In this document: positions 52,277 through 61,776 of the stretch, in pieces
Position numbering within the stretch: position 1 is the first letter of the stretch
Layout: each line of letters opens with the position of its first letter
Notes under the pieces: model-generated
The model's database searches: none
The model's input: the letters and a program-made list of their open reading frames with translations, nothing else
What the model was told of the DNA's origin: nothing
Program-made: the position numbers and the translations under genes
Assembly (NCBI RefSeq): GCF_000761215.1
Contig: NZ_CP009438.1
Coordinates: forward strand, 5,039,501-5,103,500
Direction: 5' to 3'
Source: Streptomyces glaucescens
Lineage (GTDB): Bacteria > Actinomycetota > Actinomycetes > Streptomycetales > Streptomycetaceae
DNA length: 64,000 nucleotides

Positions 52277-53709
52277 CGCCCGACGCGCCGGAAGGCAGAC
52301 CGGTGACACCCACCACCCCGGGAGACGGGCCGCGGCTGACGCCTGCCGCGCCGGGGGACGGGCCGCGGCTGACGCCTGCCACGGCGGGAGACGGGTCGCG
52401 GCTGATGCCTGCCACGGCGGGGGACGGGTCGCGGCTGACGCCCGCCGCGCCGGGGGACGGGCCGCGGCTGACGCCCGCCGCGCCGCGCGTCCTGATCCAC
52501 GTCTGCGCCGCCCTGCTCGCCGCCGTCTCGCTCGCCGTCACCCTGCACAGCGGACTCGCCCAGCGCGGCGTCGCACTGGCCTTCGGCGCCTTGGTCGTAC
52601 TCGGAGAACTGACCAGGTGGACCGGGCCCGACCGGGTCCGCGAGGCGGCCCCGCTGGGCGCCGCCGGCGCGCTGTCGTACGCGCTGCTCGGCGAGCACGC
52701 CGGGCGGCCCACCTGCCACGGCACCGCCCAGGTCGTCACGGTCGTCCTCACCGCCTCGCTGCTCGGCTCCGTACCGCACCTCGCCCGCGGCCGGGGGCCG
52801 ACCCACGACGACCTCGCCCGCCGCGTGCTCACCGCGGGATTCGCCGCCGCCTGCTTCCAACCGCTGTACAACCGGGGCGTGTTCGACGGCTGGATCGGGC
52901 CCGCCTACGCGCTGCTGCTGCTCGCGCTGCTCAGCCTCACCGCGCTGTGCGACGCCCTGCTCGCCGCCGCGCTGGACCACGGGCGCACCGGGTGGCCCTT
53001 CGGCCCGCTGCTCCGCGACGAGCTGCGGGCGCTGCCCGGCGTCGGCTCCGCGGTGTGCGCCACCGGGGCCGTGATCGCGCTCGCCGTCGCGGTCGCCGGG
53101 CTGTGGGCGCTGCCGGTGTTCTGTGTGCCGCTGCTGCTCACCCAGGTCTCGCTGCGCCGGTACGCCGCCGCGCGGGCCACCTACCGGCAGACCATCGCCT
53201 CCCTCGCCCGCGCCACCGAGATCGCCGGCTGCACCCCGGCCGGGCACGCCCGCCGGGTCGCCGCCCTCAGCCGTGCCGTCGGCCGGGACCTGGGCCTGTC
53301 CACGCGTGAGCTGGCCGTACTGGAGTACGCGGCGCTGATGCACGACATCGGGCAGCTCAGCCTGGTCGACCCGGTGCCGGCCGGGGCCACCGCCGGGCTG
53401 CCCGCCGCCGAGCAGCGCCGCATCGCGCTGCTCGGCGGGGCCGTCGTGCGGCAGACCGGGGGCAGCCCGCAGGTCGCCGAGATCGTCGAGCGGCAGGCCG
53501 ACCCGTGCGCGGAGCAGCCGCTCGCCGCGCGGATCGTGCGCGTGGTCAACGCGTACGAGGAGAAGGCCCGGGCCGCGGGGCCCGGCGGACCCCTCACGGC
53601 CCTGGAGGAACTGCGCCTCGCGACGGCGGGTGAGTACGCGCCGGAGGTGGTGGAAGCGCTCGCCCGGGTACTGTCCAGGGACGGTCTGACCCTGCCCGTC
53701 AGTGGGTAA
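52273..53709 (+). CDS. Second membrane HD-domain protein, no GYP signature
   Basis: 478 residues from a GTG overlapping the previous stop (GTGA); an in-frame GTG at 52303 is another option. An N-terminal repeat region (five 11-residue units) precedes several transmembrane helices (about 75-300) and a C-terminal HD domain with H325 and H357-D358 (MHDIGQ). The HHE-DGSGYP motif of its neighbour is missing, so it may be catalytically weak or regulatory. It shares the neighbour's architecture, so the pair probably arose by duplication and may form a complex. Confidence 0.82.
   Translation: MTPDAPEGRPVTPTTPGDGPRLTPAAPGDGPRLTPATAGDGSRLMPATAGDGSRLTPAAPGDGPRLTPAAPRVLIHVCAALLAAVSLAVTLHSGLAQRGVALAFGALVVLGELTRWTGPDRVREAAPLGAAGALSYALLGEHAGRPTCHGTAQVVTVVLTASLLGSVPHLARGRGPTHDDLARRVLTAGFAAACFQPLYNRGVFDGWIGPAYALLLLALLSLTALCDALLAAALDHGRTGWPFGPLLRDELRALPGVGSAVCATGAVIALAVAVAGLWALPVFCVPLLLTQVSLRRYAAARATYRQTIASLARATEIAGCTPAGHARRVAALSRAVGRDLGLSTRELAVLEYAALMHDIGQLSLVDPVPAGATAGLPAAEQRRIALLGGAVVRQTGGSPQVAEIVERQADPCAEQPLAARIVRVVNAYEEKARAAGPGGPLTALEELRLATAGEYAPEVVEALARVLSRDGLTLPVSG
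52306..52470 (+). repeat. Five 33-bp in-frame tandem repeats
   Basis: Five units encode TPxxPGDGPRL or TPATAGDGSRL-type 11-mers at the N-terminus of the second HD protein (residues 12-66), followed by a truncated unit. The copies differ slightly. Confidence 0.88.
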
Positions 53710-53823
53710 CCCATGGGTAATGAGCGCCCCTCAAGGCGTACGTGGTTGGATGCGAAGGAGAGGGAGTCCGAGAGGCTGTCCGGGGGCACAGCCGGCCCAC
53801 TCCACGAACGGCAGGCGGGAATC

Positions 53824-54828
53824 GTGAGGATCTTCGGCAAGGGACGGCACCGGCCCTCCGCCTCCTGGCGGCAGGCCACCGACCGCGCGTTCACACTGAT
53901 CGGCGACGGCCGGTACGAGGACGCGGGGGCGTTGCTGACACGGGCCGCCGACCTGGAACCGTGGCTGTCGGAGTCCTGGTTCAACCTCGCCCTGCTGCAC
54001 AAGTTCCGGCACGACTGGGAACAGGCCCGCGCCGCGGGGCTCAGGGCCGTCGCGCTGCTGGACCGGGAGACCGGGGCGCCGGACTGGTGGAACGTCGGCA
54101 TCGCCGCCACCGCGCTCCAGGACTGGCCGCTGGCCCGGCGGGCCTGGGAGGCGTACGGGCTGCACGTGCCGGGGGGCGGCTCCCGGCCGAAGGCCGGTGG
54201 CGCCACGGCCGCCGGCGAGCCCGTGGGCATGGACCTGGGCAGCGCGGCGGTACGGCTGTCGCCGGAGGGCGAGGCCGAGGTGGTGTGGGGGCGGCGGCTC
54301 GACCCGGCGCGGATAGAAGTGCTGTCCATCCCGCTGCCCTCGTCCGGGCGGCGCTGGGGCGAGGTCGTCCTGCACGACGGGGTGCCGCACGGGGAGCGGA
54401 CCACGGCCGCGGGCCACTCCTATCCGGTCTTCGACGAGATCGAGCTGTGGGCGCCCTCGCCGGTCCCGACCTGGGTGGTGCTGCTGGAGGCGGCCACCGA
54501 GGCGGACCGTGACGCGCTGGAGCAACTGGCCGCGGAGGCCGGGTTCGCCGCGGAGGACTGGTCGTCGTCGGTGCGGCTGCTGTGCCGGATGTGCTCGGAG
54601 TCACGGATGCCGGCGGACGAGGGGGACGGGGAACACCTGGATCCCCACGACCACAGCGAGCCGGGGCATCCCGGGCCGCTCGGGCACCGCACCGACGGGC
54701 AGCTGTGGGTGCCGGAGCGCGAGTGCGGCGTCGCCGCCCCCGCCTCCCTGGTACGGGGACTGCTGGACGGATGGGTCGCGGACAGCCCGGATTCCCGGGA
54801 CTGGCGGGATCTCGAAGAAGTGTGCTGA
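53824..54828 (+). CDS. Tetratricopeptide-repeat protein
   Basis: About 334 residues from GTG 53824; in-frame starts up to 53713 would add a poorly conserved-looking Arg/Glu-rich stretch. TPR-like helices lie at about 10-110 (AFTLIGDGRYEDAGALLTRAADLEP and WFNLALLHKFRHDWEQA). The C-terminal two-thirds is an uncharacterised domain with a late CRMCSE segment and His/Asp-rich loop. No signal peptide. It probably mediates protein binding. It lies 128 nt before the peptide deformylase gene. Confidence 0.75.
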   Translation: MRIFGKGRHRPSASWRQATDRAFTLIGDGRYEDAGALLTRAADLEPWLSESWFNLALLHKFRHDWEQARAAGLRAVALLDRETGAPDWWNVGIAATALQDWPLARRAWEAYGLHVPGGGSRPKAGGATAAGEPVGMDLGSAAVRLSPEGEAEVVWGRRLDPARIEVLSIPLPSSGRRWGEVVLHDGVPHGERTTAAGHSYPVFDEIELWAPSPVPTWVVLLEAATEADRDALEQLAAEAGFAAEDWSSSVRLLCRMCSESRMPADEGDGEHLDPHDHSEPGHPGPLGHRTDGQLWVPERECGVAAPASLVRGLLDGWVADSPDSRDWRDLEEVC

Positions 54829-54955
54829 CGCCGCTGCCGGGTACGGCCGCCCCGGAGCCCGCTCGCCCCGTTCCGGGCACCCCCGAGGAGCGCGTTGCCC
54901 GTACCCTGTAGTCGCATCGAACCCCTTGTTTTATCCAGGAAGGCATACGTCGGTC

Positions 54956-55606
54956 ATGGCGCAGCAGGACACCGATCAGCAGCACGTGGGCGTGCTCCCC
55001 GTGGACGACGAGGGCTTCGTCATCGACACGGAGGACTGCGAGGAGCGCGAACAGGCGTACCGCGAGCGCGGCACCTCCCGGCCGATCACCGTCGTCGGTA
55101 ACCCGGTGCTGCACAAGGAGTGCCAGGACGTCACCGAGTTCGACGACGAGCTGCGCAAGCTGGTCGACGACATGTTCGCCTCGCAGCGCACCGCCGAGGG
55201 CGTGGGCCTGGCCGCCAACCAGATCGGCGTGGACCGCAAGGTCTTCGTCTACGACTGCCCGGACGACGAGGGCGTGCGGCACGTCGGTGTGGTCTGCAAC
55301 CCGAAGCTGGTCGAGCTGCCCGCGGAGCGGCGCCGCCTGGACGACAGCAACGAGGGCTGTCTGTCGGTGCCGACCGCGTACATGCCGCTGGCCCGGCCCG
55401 ACTACGCCGAGGTGACCGGCCAGGACGAGCACGGCAACCCGATCAAGGTGCGCGGCACCGGGTACTTCGCCCGGTGTTTGCAGCACGAGACCGACCACCT
55501 GTACGGCTACCTGTACATCGACCGGCTGTCCAAGCGGGACCGCAAGGACGCGCTGCGGCAGATGGCCGAGAACGAGCCCCGCTACCCCGTCGTCCCCAAC
55601 GACTGA
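54956..55606 (+). CDS. def: Peptide deformylase
   Basis: A 216-residue deformylase with all three motifs: GVGLAANQIG (82-91), EGCLSVP with metal ligand C135, and HETDH (H177, E178, H181). It removes the formyl group from nascent proteins. An N-terminal extension of ~40 acidic residues precedes the core, as in several actinobacterial PDFs. The ATG at 54956 sits 14 nt after AGGAAGG, a long spacing. It ends before a hairpin terminator. Confidence 0.95.
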   Translation: MAQQDTDQQHVGVLPVDDEGFVIDTEDCEEREQAYRERGTSRPITVVGNPVLHKECQDVTEFDDELRKLVDDMFASQRTAEGVGLAANQIGVDRKVFVYDCPDDEGVRHVGVVCNPKLVELPAERRRLDDSNEGCLSVPTAYMPLARPDYAEVTGQDEHGNPIKVRGTGYFARCLQHETDHLYGYLYIDRLSKRDRKDALRQMAENEPRYPVVPND

Positions 55607-55637
55607 GGCCCACCCGCCCTTTGAGCGCGTTTCGCAC

Positions 55638-55673
55638 GGCGTCCGGTCAGGTTTCGTTTTCTGACCGGGCGCC
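55638..55673 (+). terminator. Terminator after def
   Basis: A 13-bp stem (55638-55650 with 55661-55673) including one G-U pair, with a T-rich 10-nt loop. The rest of the 289-nt gap up to the terpene synthase gene shows no clear promoter. Confidence 0.7.
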
Positions 55674-55895
55674 GTTCGTCTGTGCGTCGCACGTTCGCTC
55701 GTGGCCGCTCGCGGAGAGATCCAGAATCAGTCACGTATGCGGGGTGTCTCGGCAGTATGGCGTAGTGGGTGCAGCAAATCCGTTCCCAGAGCGGTCAGTT
55801 GTGGTGCTGAATGGGGAGTACGGGGATACGCAACGGCGCACGCCCGGCACAACGGGAGGGGTCTGCGCCGACCGGCGGCTGAGAGGGGTTTGTTC

Positions 55896-56972
55896 GTGCT
55901 TTTCCCACGCAGCACCACCGCGACCGCGGTCGCCGTTCCACCGTCGCTCGCCCTTCCGCTGATCGAGGCGACGTTTCCAAGGCAATTGCACCCGTATTGG
56001 CCCAGGCTCCAGGAGAGAACCCGGAGCTGGTTGCTGGAAAAGCGGCTCATGCCGGCGGACAAGATCGAGGAATATGCCGACGGCCTGTGCTACACCGACC
56101 TCATGGCGGGGTACTACCTCGGCGCCCCCGACGAGGTCATGCAGGCGATCGGGGACTACAGCGCGTGGTTCTTCGTCTGGGACGACCGTCACGACCGGCA
56201 CATCGTCCACCGCCGCCCCCTGGCCTGGGACCGGCTGCGCACCGGGCTGCACACGGCGCTCGACCGGCCCCACGAGCACCTGCGGCACGAGGACCCTCTC
56301 GTGGCGGGCCTCGCCGACAGCGTGCTGCGGTTCCACCGGTTCCTGCCGGGCACCTGGAACACGCGGTTCGCCCGGCACTTCCACGCGGTGATCGACGCGT
56401 ACGACCGGGAATTCCGTAACCGCTCCGAGGGACATGTGCCCACCGTCCAGGAATACCTGGACCTGCGCCGCCTCACCTTCGCCCACTGGATATGGACCGA
56501 CCTGCTGGAACCGTGCGCGGGAATCGAACTCCCGGAGTCCGTGAGAAAACACCCGGCATATCGGCGGGCGGCGTTGCTGAGCCAGGAATTCGCCGCCTGG
56601 TACAACGACCTCTGTTCCCTGCCCAAGGAAATCGCGGGCGACGAGGTCCACAACCTCGGTATCAGTCTCATCGTCCATGAGGGGCTGACCCTCGAAGAAG
56701 CAGTCGTGGAAATCCGGCGGCGGATCGAGAACTGCGTCACCGATTTCCTCGTCGCCGAAAGGGACGCGCTGCGGTTCGCCGACGGCCTGGCCGACGGCAC
56801 GGTGCGCGGAAAGGAACTGAGCCTCGCCGTGCGGGCCTGCGTCGCGAACATGCGGAACTGGTTCAGCTCCGTCTACTGGTTCCACCACGAGTCCGGCCGG
56901 TACCGGGTCGACAGCTGGGAGGACCGGTCCACGCCCCCGTACGTCGACAACGAAGCGGCAGGTGGGAAATGA
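55896..56972 (+). CDS. cyc1: Epi-isozizaene synthase (sesquiterpene cyclase)
   Basis: A 358-residue class I terpene synthase very similar to the S. coelicolor epi-isozizaene synthase as I remember it. Mg-binding motifs are DDRHD (96-100) and the NSE triad NDLCSLPKE (237-245); the aromatic pocket includes F92 and F93 just before the first motif. It cyclises farnesyl diphosphate to epi-isozizaene, the albaflavenone precursor. Start: GTG at 55896 with GAGAGGGG upstream; the frame is open further upstream but without homology. The stop overlaps the P450 start (ATGA), so the two are coupled. Confidence 0.94.
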   Translation: MLFPRSTTATAVAVPPSLALPLIEATFPRQLHPYWPRLQERTRSWLLEKRLMPADKIEEYADGLCYTDLMAGYYLGAPDEVMQAIGDYSAWFFVWDDRHDRHIVHRRPLAWDRLRTGLHTALDRPHEHLRHEDPLVAGLADSVLRFHRFLPGTWNTRFARHFHAVIDAYDREFRNRSEGHVPTVQEYLDLRRLTFAHWIWTDLLEPCAGIELPESVRKHPAYRRAALLSQEFAAWYNDLCSLPKEIAGDEVHNLGISLIVHEGLTLEEAVVEIRRRIENCVTDFLVAERDALRFADGLADGTVRGKELSLAVRACVANMRNWFSSVYWFHHESGRYRVDSWEDRSTPPYVDNEAAGGK

Positions 56973-58348
56973 CCGTCGAGTCCGTGAAACCCGGAGCACC
57001 CCGAGCCCCCCAGGCGCCGGCGCTGCGCGAACCACCCCTCGCCGCGGGCGCCCTACCGCTCCTCGGTCACGGTGCGAAGCTGGCCCGGGATCCGCTGGCC
57101 TTCATGTCAGGGCTCCGCGAGCACGGGGACGTGGTGCGGCTGAGGCTCGGCCCCAAGACGGTCTACGCGGTCACCACCCCCGAGCTGACCGGAGCCCTCG
57201 CGCTGAGCCCCGACTTCGAGATCGACGGTCCGCTCTGGGAGTCCCTGGAGGGCCTGCTCGGCAAGGAGGGCGTGGCCACCGCCAACGGCCCTCGCCACCG
57301 CCGCCAGCGGCGCACCATCCAGCCCGCCTTCCGGCTGGCCGCCATGCCCGCGTACGGGCCGGTCATGGAGGAGGAGGCGCACGCGCTCACCACCCGCTGG
57401 CGGCCCGGCGAGACCGTCGACTGCACCTCGGAGTCGTTCCGGGTGGCCGTGCGGATCGCGGCACGCTGTCTGCTGCGGGGCGACTGCATGGACGAGCGCG
57501 CCGAGCGGCTGTGCACCGCGCTCGCGATCGTCTTCCAGGGCATGTACCGGCGGATGGTGGTCCCGCTCGGTCCGCTGTACCGGCTGCCGCTGCCGGCCAA
57601 CCGCGCGTTCAACCGGGCATTGGCCGATTTGCATCTCCTCGTGGACGAGATCATCGCGGAGCGCCGGGCGTCCGGTCGAAAGCCGGACGATTTGCTGACG
57701 GCATTGCTGGCGGCGAAGGACGAGAATGGCGAGCCCATCGGGGAACAGGAGATCCACGACCAAGTGGTCGCGATACTCACCCCGGGAAGCGAAACGGTGG
57801 CCTCCACGATCATGTGGCTGCTCCAGGCGCTCGCGGAACATCCGGAACACGCGGACAAGATCCGGGAAGAGGTTGAAACCGTCACGGGTGGCCGTCCGGT
57901 GGCATTCGCGGACGTCCGCGCGCTCCGGCACACCAACAATGTCGTCGTCGAAGCGATGCGATTGCGCCCGGCCGTCTGGATTCTGACCCGGCGGGCGGTC
58001 ACCGACACCTCGCTCGGCGACTATCGCATTCCCGCCGGGGCCGACATCGTGTACAGCCCGTACGCGATCCAGCGCGATCCGCGCACTTACCCGGACCACC
58101 TCGACTTCGACCCCGACCGCTGGCTTCCGGAACGCGCCGGGGAGGTGCCGAAATATGCCATGAGCCCCTTCAGTGTGGGTAATCGGAAGTGCCCGAGCGA
58201 CCACTTCTCGATGGCCCAGCTGACGCTCATCACGGCCGCGGTCGCCACCAAGTACCGCTTCGAGCAGGTGCCCGGATCCGACGACGCCACCCGCGTGGGC
58301 ATCACGCTCCGTCCGCAGCGGCTGCTGCTGAGGCCCGTGCCGCGGTGA
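56969..58348 (+). CDS. cyp170A1: Cytochrome P450 CYP170A-type (albaflavenone synthase)
   Basis: A 459-residue P450: I-helix PGSET (272-276), ExxR as EAMR (E328, R331) and haem-binding FSVGNRKCPSDHF with ligand C408. The haem loop PSD replaces the usual xxG after Cys. In S. coelicolor CYP170A1 oxidises epi-isozizaene through albaflavenols to albaflavenone, and also has a moonlighting terpene-synthase site. An Asp pair DDLLTALLAAKDENG (240-254) lies where that second activity would need metal-binding residues. It overlaps the terpene synthase gene by 4 nt. Confidence 0.94.
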   Translation: MTVESVKPGAPRAPQAPALREPPLAAGALPLLGHGAKLARDPLAFMSGLREHGDVVRLRLGPKTVYAVTTPELTGALALSPDFEIDGPLWESLEGLLGKEGVATANGPRHRRQRRTIQPAFRLAAMPAYGPVMEEEAHALTTRWRPGETVDCTSESFRVAVRIAARCLLRGDCMDERAERLCTALAIVFQGMYRRMVVPLGPLYRLPLPANRAFNRALADLHLLVDEIIAERRASGRKPDDLLTALLAAKDENGEPIGEQEIHDQVVAILTPGSETVASTIMWLLQALAEHPEHADKIREEVETVTGGRPVAFADVRALRHTNNVVVEAMRLRPAVWILTRRAVTDTSLGDYRIPAGADIVYSPYAIQRDPRTYPDHLDFDPDRWLPERAGEVPKYAMSPFSVGNRKCPSDHFSMAQLTLITAAVATKYRFEQVPGSDDATRVGITLRPQRLLLRPVPR

Positions 58349-58360
58349 CGGGCCGGGGGC

Positions 58361-58387
58361 CGGGGCCGGCCCGCCAGGCCGGCCCCG
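58361..58387. terminator. Bidirectional hairpin between the P450 gene and nrdB
   Basis: An 11-bp stem (58361-58371 with 58377-58387) and 5-nt loop separate two convergent operons. Confidence 0.75.
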
Positions 58388-58396
58388 ACCGCGGGC

Positions 58397-59410
58397 TCAG
58401 AAGTCCTCGTCCAGGTCCACCGTGCCCTCGACCGCCACCTGGTACGCCGACGGACGCCGCTCGAAGAAGTTGGTCAGCTCCTGGACACCCTGCAACTCCA
58501 TGAAGGAGAACGGGTTCTCCGCGCCGTACACCGGGGCGAAGCCGAGGCGGGTGAGCCGCTGGTCGGCGACGCACTCCAGGTACTGCCGCATCGACTCGGT
58601 GTTCATGCCCGGCAGACCGTCCCCGCACAGGTCACGGGCGAACTGCAGCTCCGCCTCGACGGCCTCCCGCAGCATGTCCGTCACCTGCCGGCGGAGCTGG
58701 TCGTCGAAGAGGTCCGGCTCCTCCTTGCGCACGGTGTCGACGACGTCGAACGCGAAGCTCATGTGCATCGTCTCGTCGCGGAACACCCAGTTGGTGCCGG
58801 TCGCGAGGCCGTGCAGCAGACCGCGGCTGCGGAACCAGTAGACGTAGGCGAAGGCGCCGTAGAAGAACAGCCCCTCGATGCAGGCGGCGAAGCAGATCAG
58901 GTTGAGCAGGAAGCGGCGGCGGTCGGCCTTGCTCTCCAGCCGGTCCAGCTTCTCCACCGAGTCCATCCACTTGAAGCAGAACTCGGCCTTCTCCCGGATG
59001 GACGGGATGTTCTCCACCGCCGCGAAGGCCGCCGCCCGGTCGTCCGGGTCGGGCAGGTAGGTGTCCAGCAGCGTCAGGTAGAACTGGACGTGCACGGCCT
59101 CCTCGAACAGCTGGCGCGACAGGTACAGGCGCGCCTCGGGGGAGTTGATGTGCTTGTAGAGGGTCAGCACCAGGTTGTTCGCCACGATCGAGTCGCCCGT
59201 CGCGAAGAAGGCGACCAGGCGGCCGATCAGGTGCTGCTCGGCGGGGGTCAGCTTGGCGAGGTCGGCGACGTCCGAGTGGAGGTCGACCTCCTCCACGGTC
59301 CAGGTGTTCTTGATGGCGTCCCGGTAGCGCTCGTAGAAGTCCGGGTAGCGCATGGGGCGCAGGGTCAGCTCGAAGCCCGGGTCGAGGAGGTTCTGGTTTC
59401 GGGTGGACAT
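58397..59410 (-). CDS. nrdB: Class Ia ribonucleotide reductase small subunit
   Basis: A 337-residue ferritin-like R2 protein. Di-iron ligands D73, E104, H107, E179, E213 and H216 are present and the radical Tyr is Y111 (EEAVHVQFY). It provides the radical for NrdA during deoxynucleotide synthesis. The ATG overlaps the nrdA stop by one base (TGATG). It is followed by only 48 nt and then the convergent P450 gene, so no third gene fits after it. Confidence 0.95.
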   Translation of the reverse strand: MSTRNQNLLDPGFELTLRPMRYPDFYERYRDAIKNTWTVEEVDLHSDVADLAKLTPAEQHLIGRLVAFFATGDSIVANNLVLTLYKHINSPEARLYLSRQLFEEAVHVQFYLTLLDTYLPDPDDRAAAFAAVENIPSIREKAEFCFKWMDSVEKLDRLESKADRRRFLLNLICFAACIEGLFFYGAFAYVYWFRSRGLLHGLATGTNWVFRDETMHMSFAFDVVDTVRKEEPDLFDDQLRRQVTDMLREAVEAELQFARDLCGDGLPGMNTESMRQYLECVADQRLTRLGFAPVYGAENPFSFMELQGVQELTNFFERRPSAYQVAVEGTVDLDEDF

Positions 59411-61776
59411 CACTGGCAGGCCTCGCAGGACTCGGGGTTTTCCAGGGAGCAGGCGACCGCTTCGGGGTCCGGGGCGGCCTGCACGGGGACGGTGGCCTGC
59501 GCCCGGGCGGCGCGGGCGATGCGCGTCGCGGGGCGCGAGCGCAGGTAGTACGTCGTCTTCAGCCCGGACTTCCAGGCGTACGCGTACATGGAGGAGAGCT
59601 TGCCGATGGTCGGCGTCTCCAGGAAGAGGTTCAGGGACTGTGCCTGGTCCAGGAACGGGGTGCGGGCCGCGGCCATGTCGATCAGGCCGCGCTGGGGGAT
59701 CTCCCACGCCGTGCGGTACAGCCGCCGCACCTCCTCGGGGATCCACGCGAAGTCCTGCACCGAGCCGTTGGCGTCGCGCAGCGCCTCACGGGTGCGGGCG
59801 TCCCAGACGCCGAGCCGCTTCAGGTCCGCGACCAGGTAGGAGTTGACCTGGAGGAACTCACCGGACAGCGTCTCGCGCTTGAACAGGTTGGACACCTGCG
59901 GCTCGATGCACTCGTACGCGCCCGCGATGGACGCGATCGTGGCGGTGGGCGCGATGGCCAGGAGCAGCGAGTTGCGCAGGCCGACCTCGGCGATCCGGGT
60001 CCGCAGCGCCGCCCAGCGCTCCGGCCAGGTCAGCTCCACGTCGTAGTGGTCGGGGTGCAGCACACCGCGGGCGGTGCGGGTCTTCTCCCAGGCGGGCAGC
60101 GGGCCGTTGCGCTCCGCCAGGTCGGCCGAGGCCTCGTACGCGGCGAGCATGATCCGCTCGGCGATCCGCGTCGACAGGGCCTTGGCCTGCGGCGAGTCGA
60201 AGGGCAGCCGCAGCTTGAAGAAGACGTCCTGCAGGCCCATCGCGCCGAGGCCGACGGGCCGCCACTTGGCGTTGGAGCGGCCCGCCTGCTCGGTCGGGTA
60301 GAAATTGATGTCGACCACGCGGTCCAGGAAGGTGACGGCCGTGCGGACGGTCTCGTCCAGGCGCTCCCAGTCGAGGTCGCCGGTCGCCGGGTCGGCGAAG
60401 GCGCCCAGGTTCACCGAGCCCAGGTTGCACACCGCGGTCTCGCCGTCGTCGGTGACCTCCAGGATCTCCGTGCAGAGGTTGGAGGAGTGGATGACATGGC
60501 CCGGCTCGGCGGTCTGGTTGGCCGTGCGGTTGGCGGCGTCCTTGAAGGTCATCCAGCCGTTGCCGGTCTGCGCGAGGGTGCGCATCATCCGGCCGTACAG
60601 GTCGCGGGCGGGGATGGTCTTGCGGGCGAGACCCGCCACCTCGGCCTCGCGGTAGGCCGCGTCGAACTCCTCGCCCCACAGGTCGACCAGCTCCGGCACG
60701 TCGGCGGGGGAGAACAGCGACCACTGCTCGTCGGCGCTCACCCGGCGCATGAACTCGTCCGGCACCCAGTGCGCGAGGTTGAGGTTGTGGGTGCGGCGGG
60801 CGTCCTCGCCGGTGTTGTCGCGCAGCTCCAGGAACTCCTCGATGTCGGAGTGCCAGGTCTCCAGGTAGACCGCGGCGGCGCCCTTGCGCCGGCCGCCCTG
60901 GTTCACCGCGGCGACCGAGGCGTCCAGGGTCTTGAGGAACGGGACGATGCCGTTGGAGTGGCCGTTGGTGCCGCGGATCAGGGAGCCGCGCGAGCGGACG
61001 CGGCTGTAGGACAGGCCGATGCCGCCGGCGTGCTTCGACAGGCGGGCGACCTGGTGGTAGCGGTCGTAGATGGAGTCCAGCTCGTCCTTGGGTGAGTCCA
61101 GGAGGTAGCAGGACGACATCTGGGGGTGCCGGGTGCCCGAGTTGAAGAGGGTGGGGGAGGAGGGCAGGTAGTCGAGGCGGCTCATGAGCCGGTAGAGCGC
61201 CGCGACCTCCTCCAGCGCGTGGGTGGTGTCGTCCTCGGCGAGACCGGCGGCGACCCGAAGCAGGAAGTGCTGGGGCGTCTCGATCACCTTGCGGGTGAGG
61301 GGGTGGCGCAGCAGGTAGCGGCTGTGCAGGGTGCGCAGGCCGAAGTAGCCGAAGCGGTCGTCGGCGGCACGGTCGACGAGGGCGTCCAGGCGCTCGGCGT
61401 GCAGCCGCACGAACGCGGCGGTGCGGTCGGCGATCAGGCCCTCGCGGTGGCCGACCGCGACGGACTCGGTGAAGGAGGTGACGTCCTGCGAGGCGGCCTC
61501 GGCGGCGATGCCGATCGCCAGCAGCCGGGCGGCCAGCTTGCTGTAGGCGGGGTCCTCGGAGATGAGACCGGCGGCGGCCTCCGTGGCCAGCTCCCGCAGC
61601 TCCGCCTCGTCCGCGTGCGCGGACCGGCCGCGCAGCGCGGCGGCGGCGACCCGGCCGGGGTCGGCGTCGGGCAGGTCGGCGGTCAGCTCGGTCAGGGTCC
61701 GCAGCAGTGCGGCGCCGGGACCGTCGTCGTGGGACGGGACCGCTGCTGAGGCCGGATCGGCGGGCGCGATGGTCAC
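59410..61776 (-). CDS. nrdA: Class Ia ribonucleotide reductase large subunit
   Basis: A 788-residue R1 protein: active-site cysteines in QMSSCYLL, SSNLCTEILE (with Asn and Glu of the catalytic triad) and AVCNLGSVNLG, and the C-terminal redox pair CEAC. An N-terminal ATP-cone-like region (about 20-110) suggests allosteric control. The start is a GTG with GGGAGAG 6 nt upstream. A cobalamin riboswitch lies in the leader, so the B12-independent enzyme would be shut off when B12 allows the class II enzyme (not in this window) to work. Confidence 0.95.
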   Translation of the reverse strand: MTIAPADPASAAVPSHDDGPGAALLRTLTELTADLPDADPGRVAAAALRGRSAHADEAELRELATEAAAGLISEDPAYSKLAARLLAIGIAAEAASQDVTSFTESVAVGHREGLIADRTAAFVRLHAERLDALVDRAADDRFGYFGLRTLHSRYLLRHPLTRKVIETPQHFLLRVAAGLAEDDTTHALEEVAALYRLMSRLDYLPSSPTLFNSGTRHPQMSSCYLLDSPKDELDSIYDRYHQVARLSKHAGGIGLSYSRVRSRGSLIRGTNGHSNGIVPFLKTLDASVAAVNQGGRRKGAAAVYLETWHSDIEEFLELRDNTGEDARRTHNLNLAHWVPDEFMRRVSADEQWSLFSPADVPELVDLWGEEFDAAYREAEVAGLARKTIPARDLYGRMMRTLAQTGNGWMTFKDAANRTANQTAEPGHVIHSSNLCTEILEVTDDGETAVCNLGSVNLGAFADPATGDLDWERLDETVRTAVTFLDRVVDINFYPTEQAGRSNAKWRPVGLGAMGLQDVFFKLRLPFDSPQAKALSTRIAERIMLAAYEASADLAERNGPLPAWEKTRTARGVLHPDHYDVELTWPERWAALRTRIAEVGLRNSLLLAIAPTATIASIAGAYECIEPQVSNLFKRETLSGEFLQVNSYLVADLKRLGVWDARTREALRDANGSVQDFAWIPEEVRRLYRTAWEIPQRGLIDMAAARTPFLDQAQSLNLFLETPTIGKLSSMYAYAWKSGLKTTYYLRSRPATRIARAARAQATVPVQAAPDPEAVACSLENPESCEACQ

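Noticed and set aside
55701..55895. N-terminal extension of the terpene synthase
   Set aside because: The frame is open but the extension has no similarity to known synthases as I remember them, and the GTG at 55896 with a good ribosome-binding site gives the family's usual length.
55896..58348. Larger biosynthetic gene cluster around the terpene synthase
   Set aside because: Neighbours are housekeeping genes (def, nrdAB, sigR); only the two-gene terpene unit is specialised metabolism.
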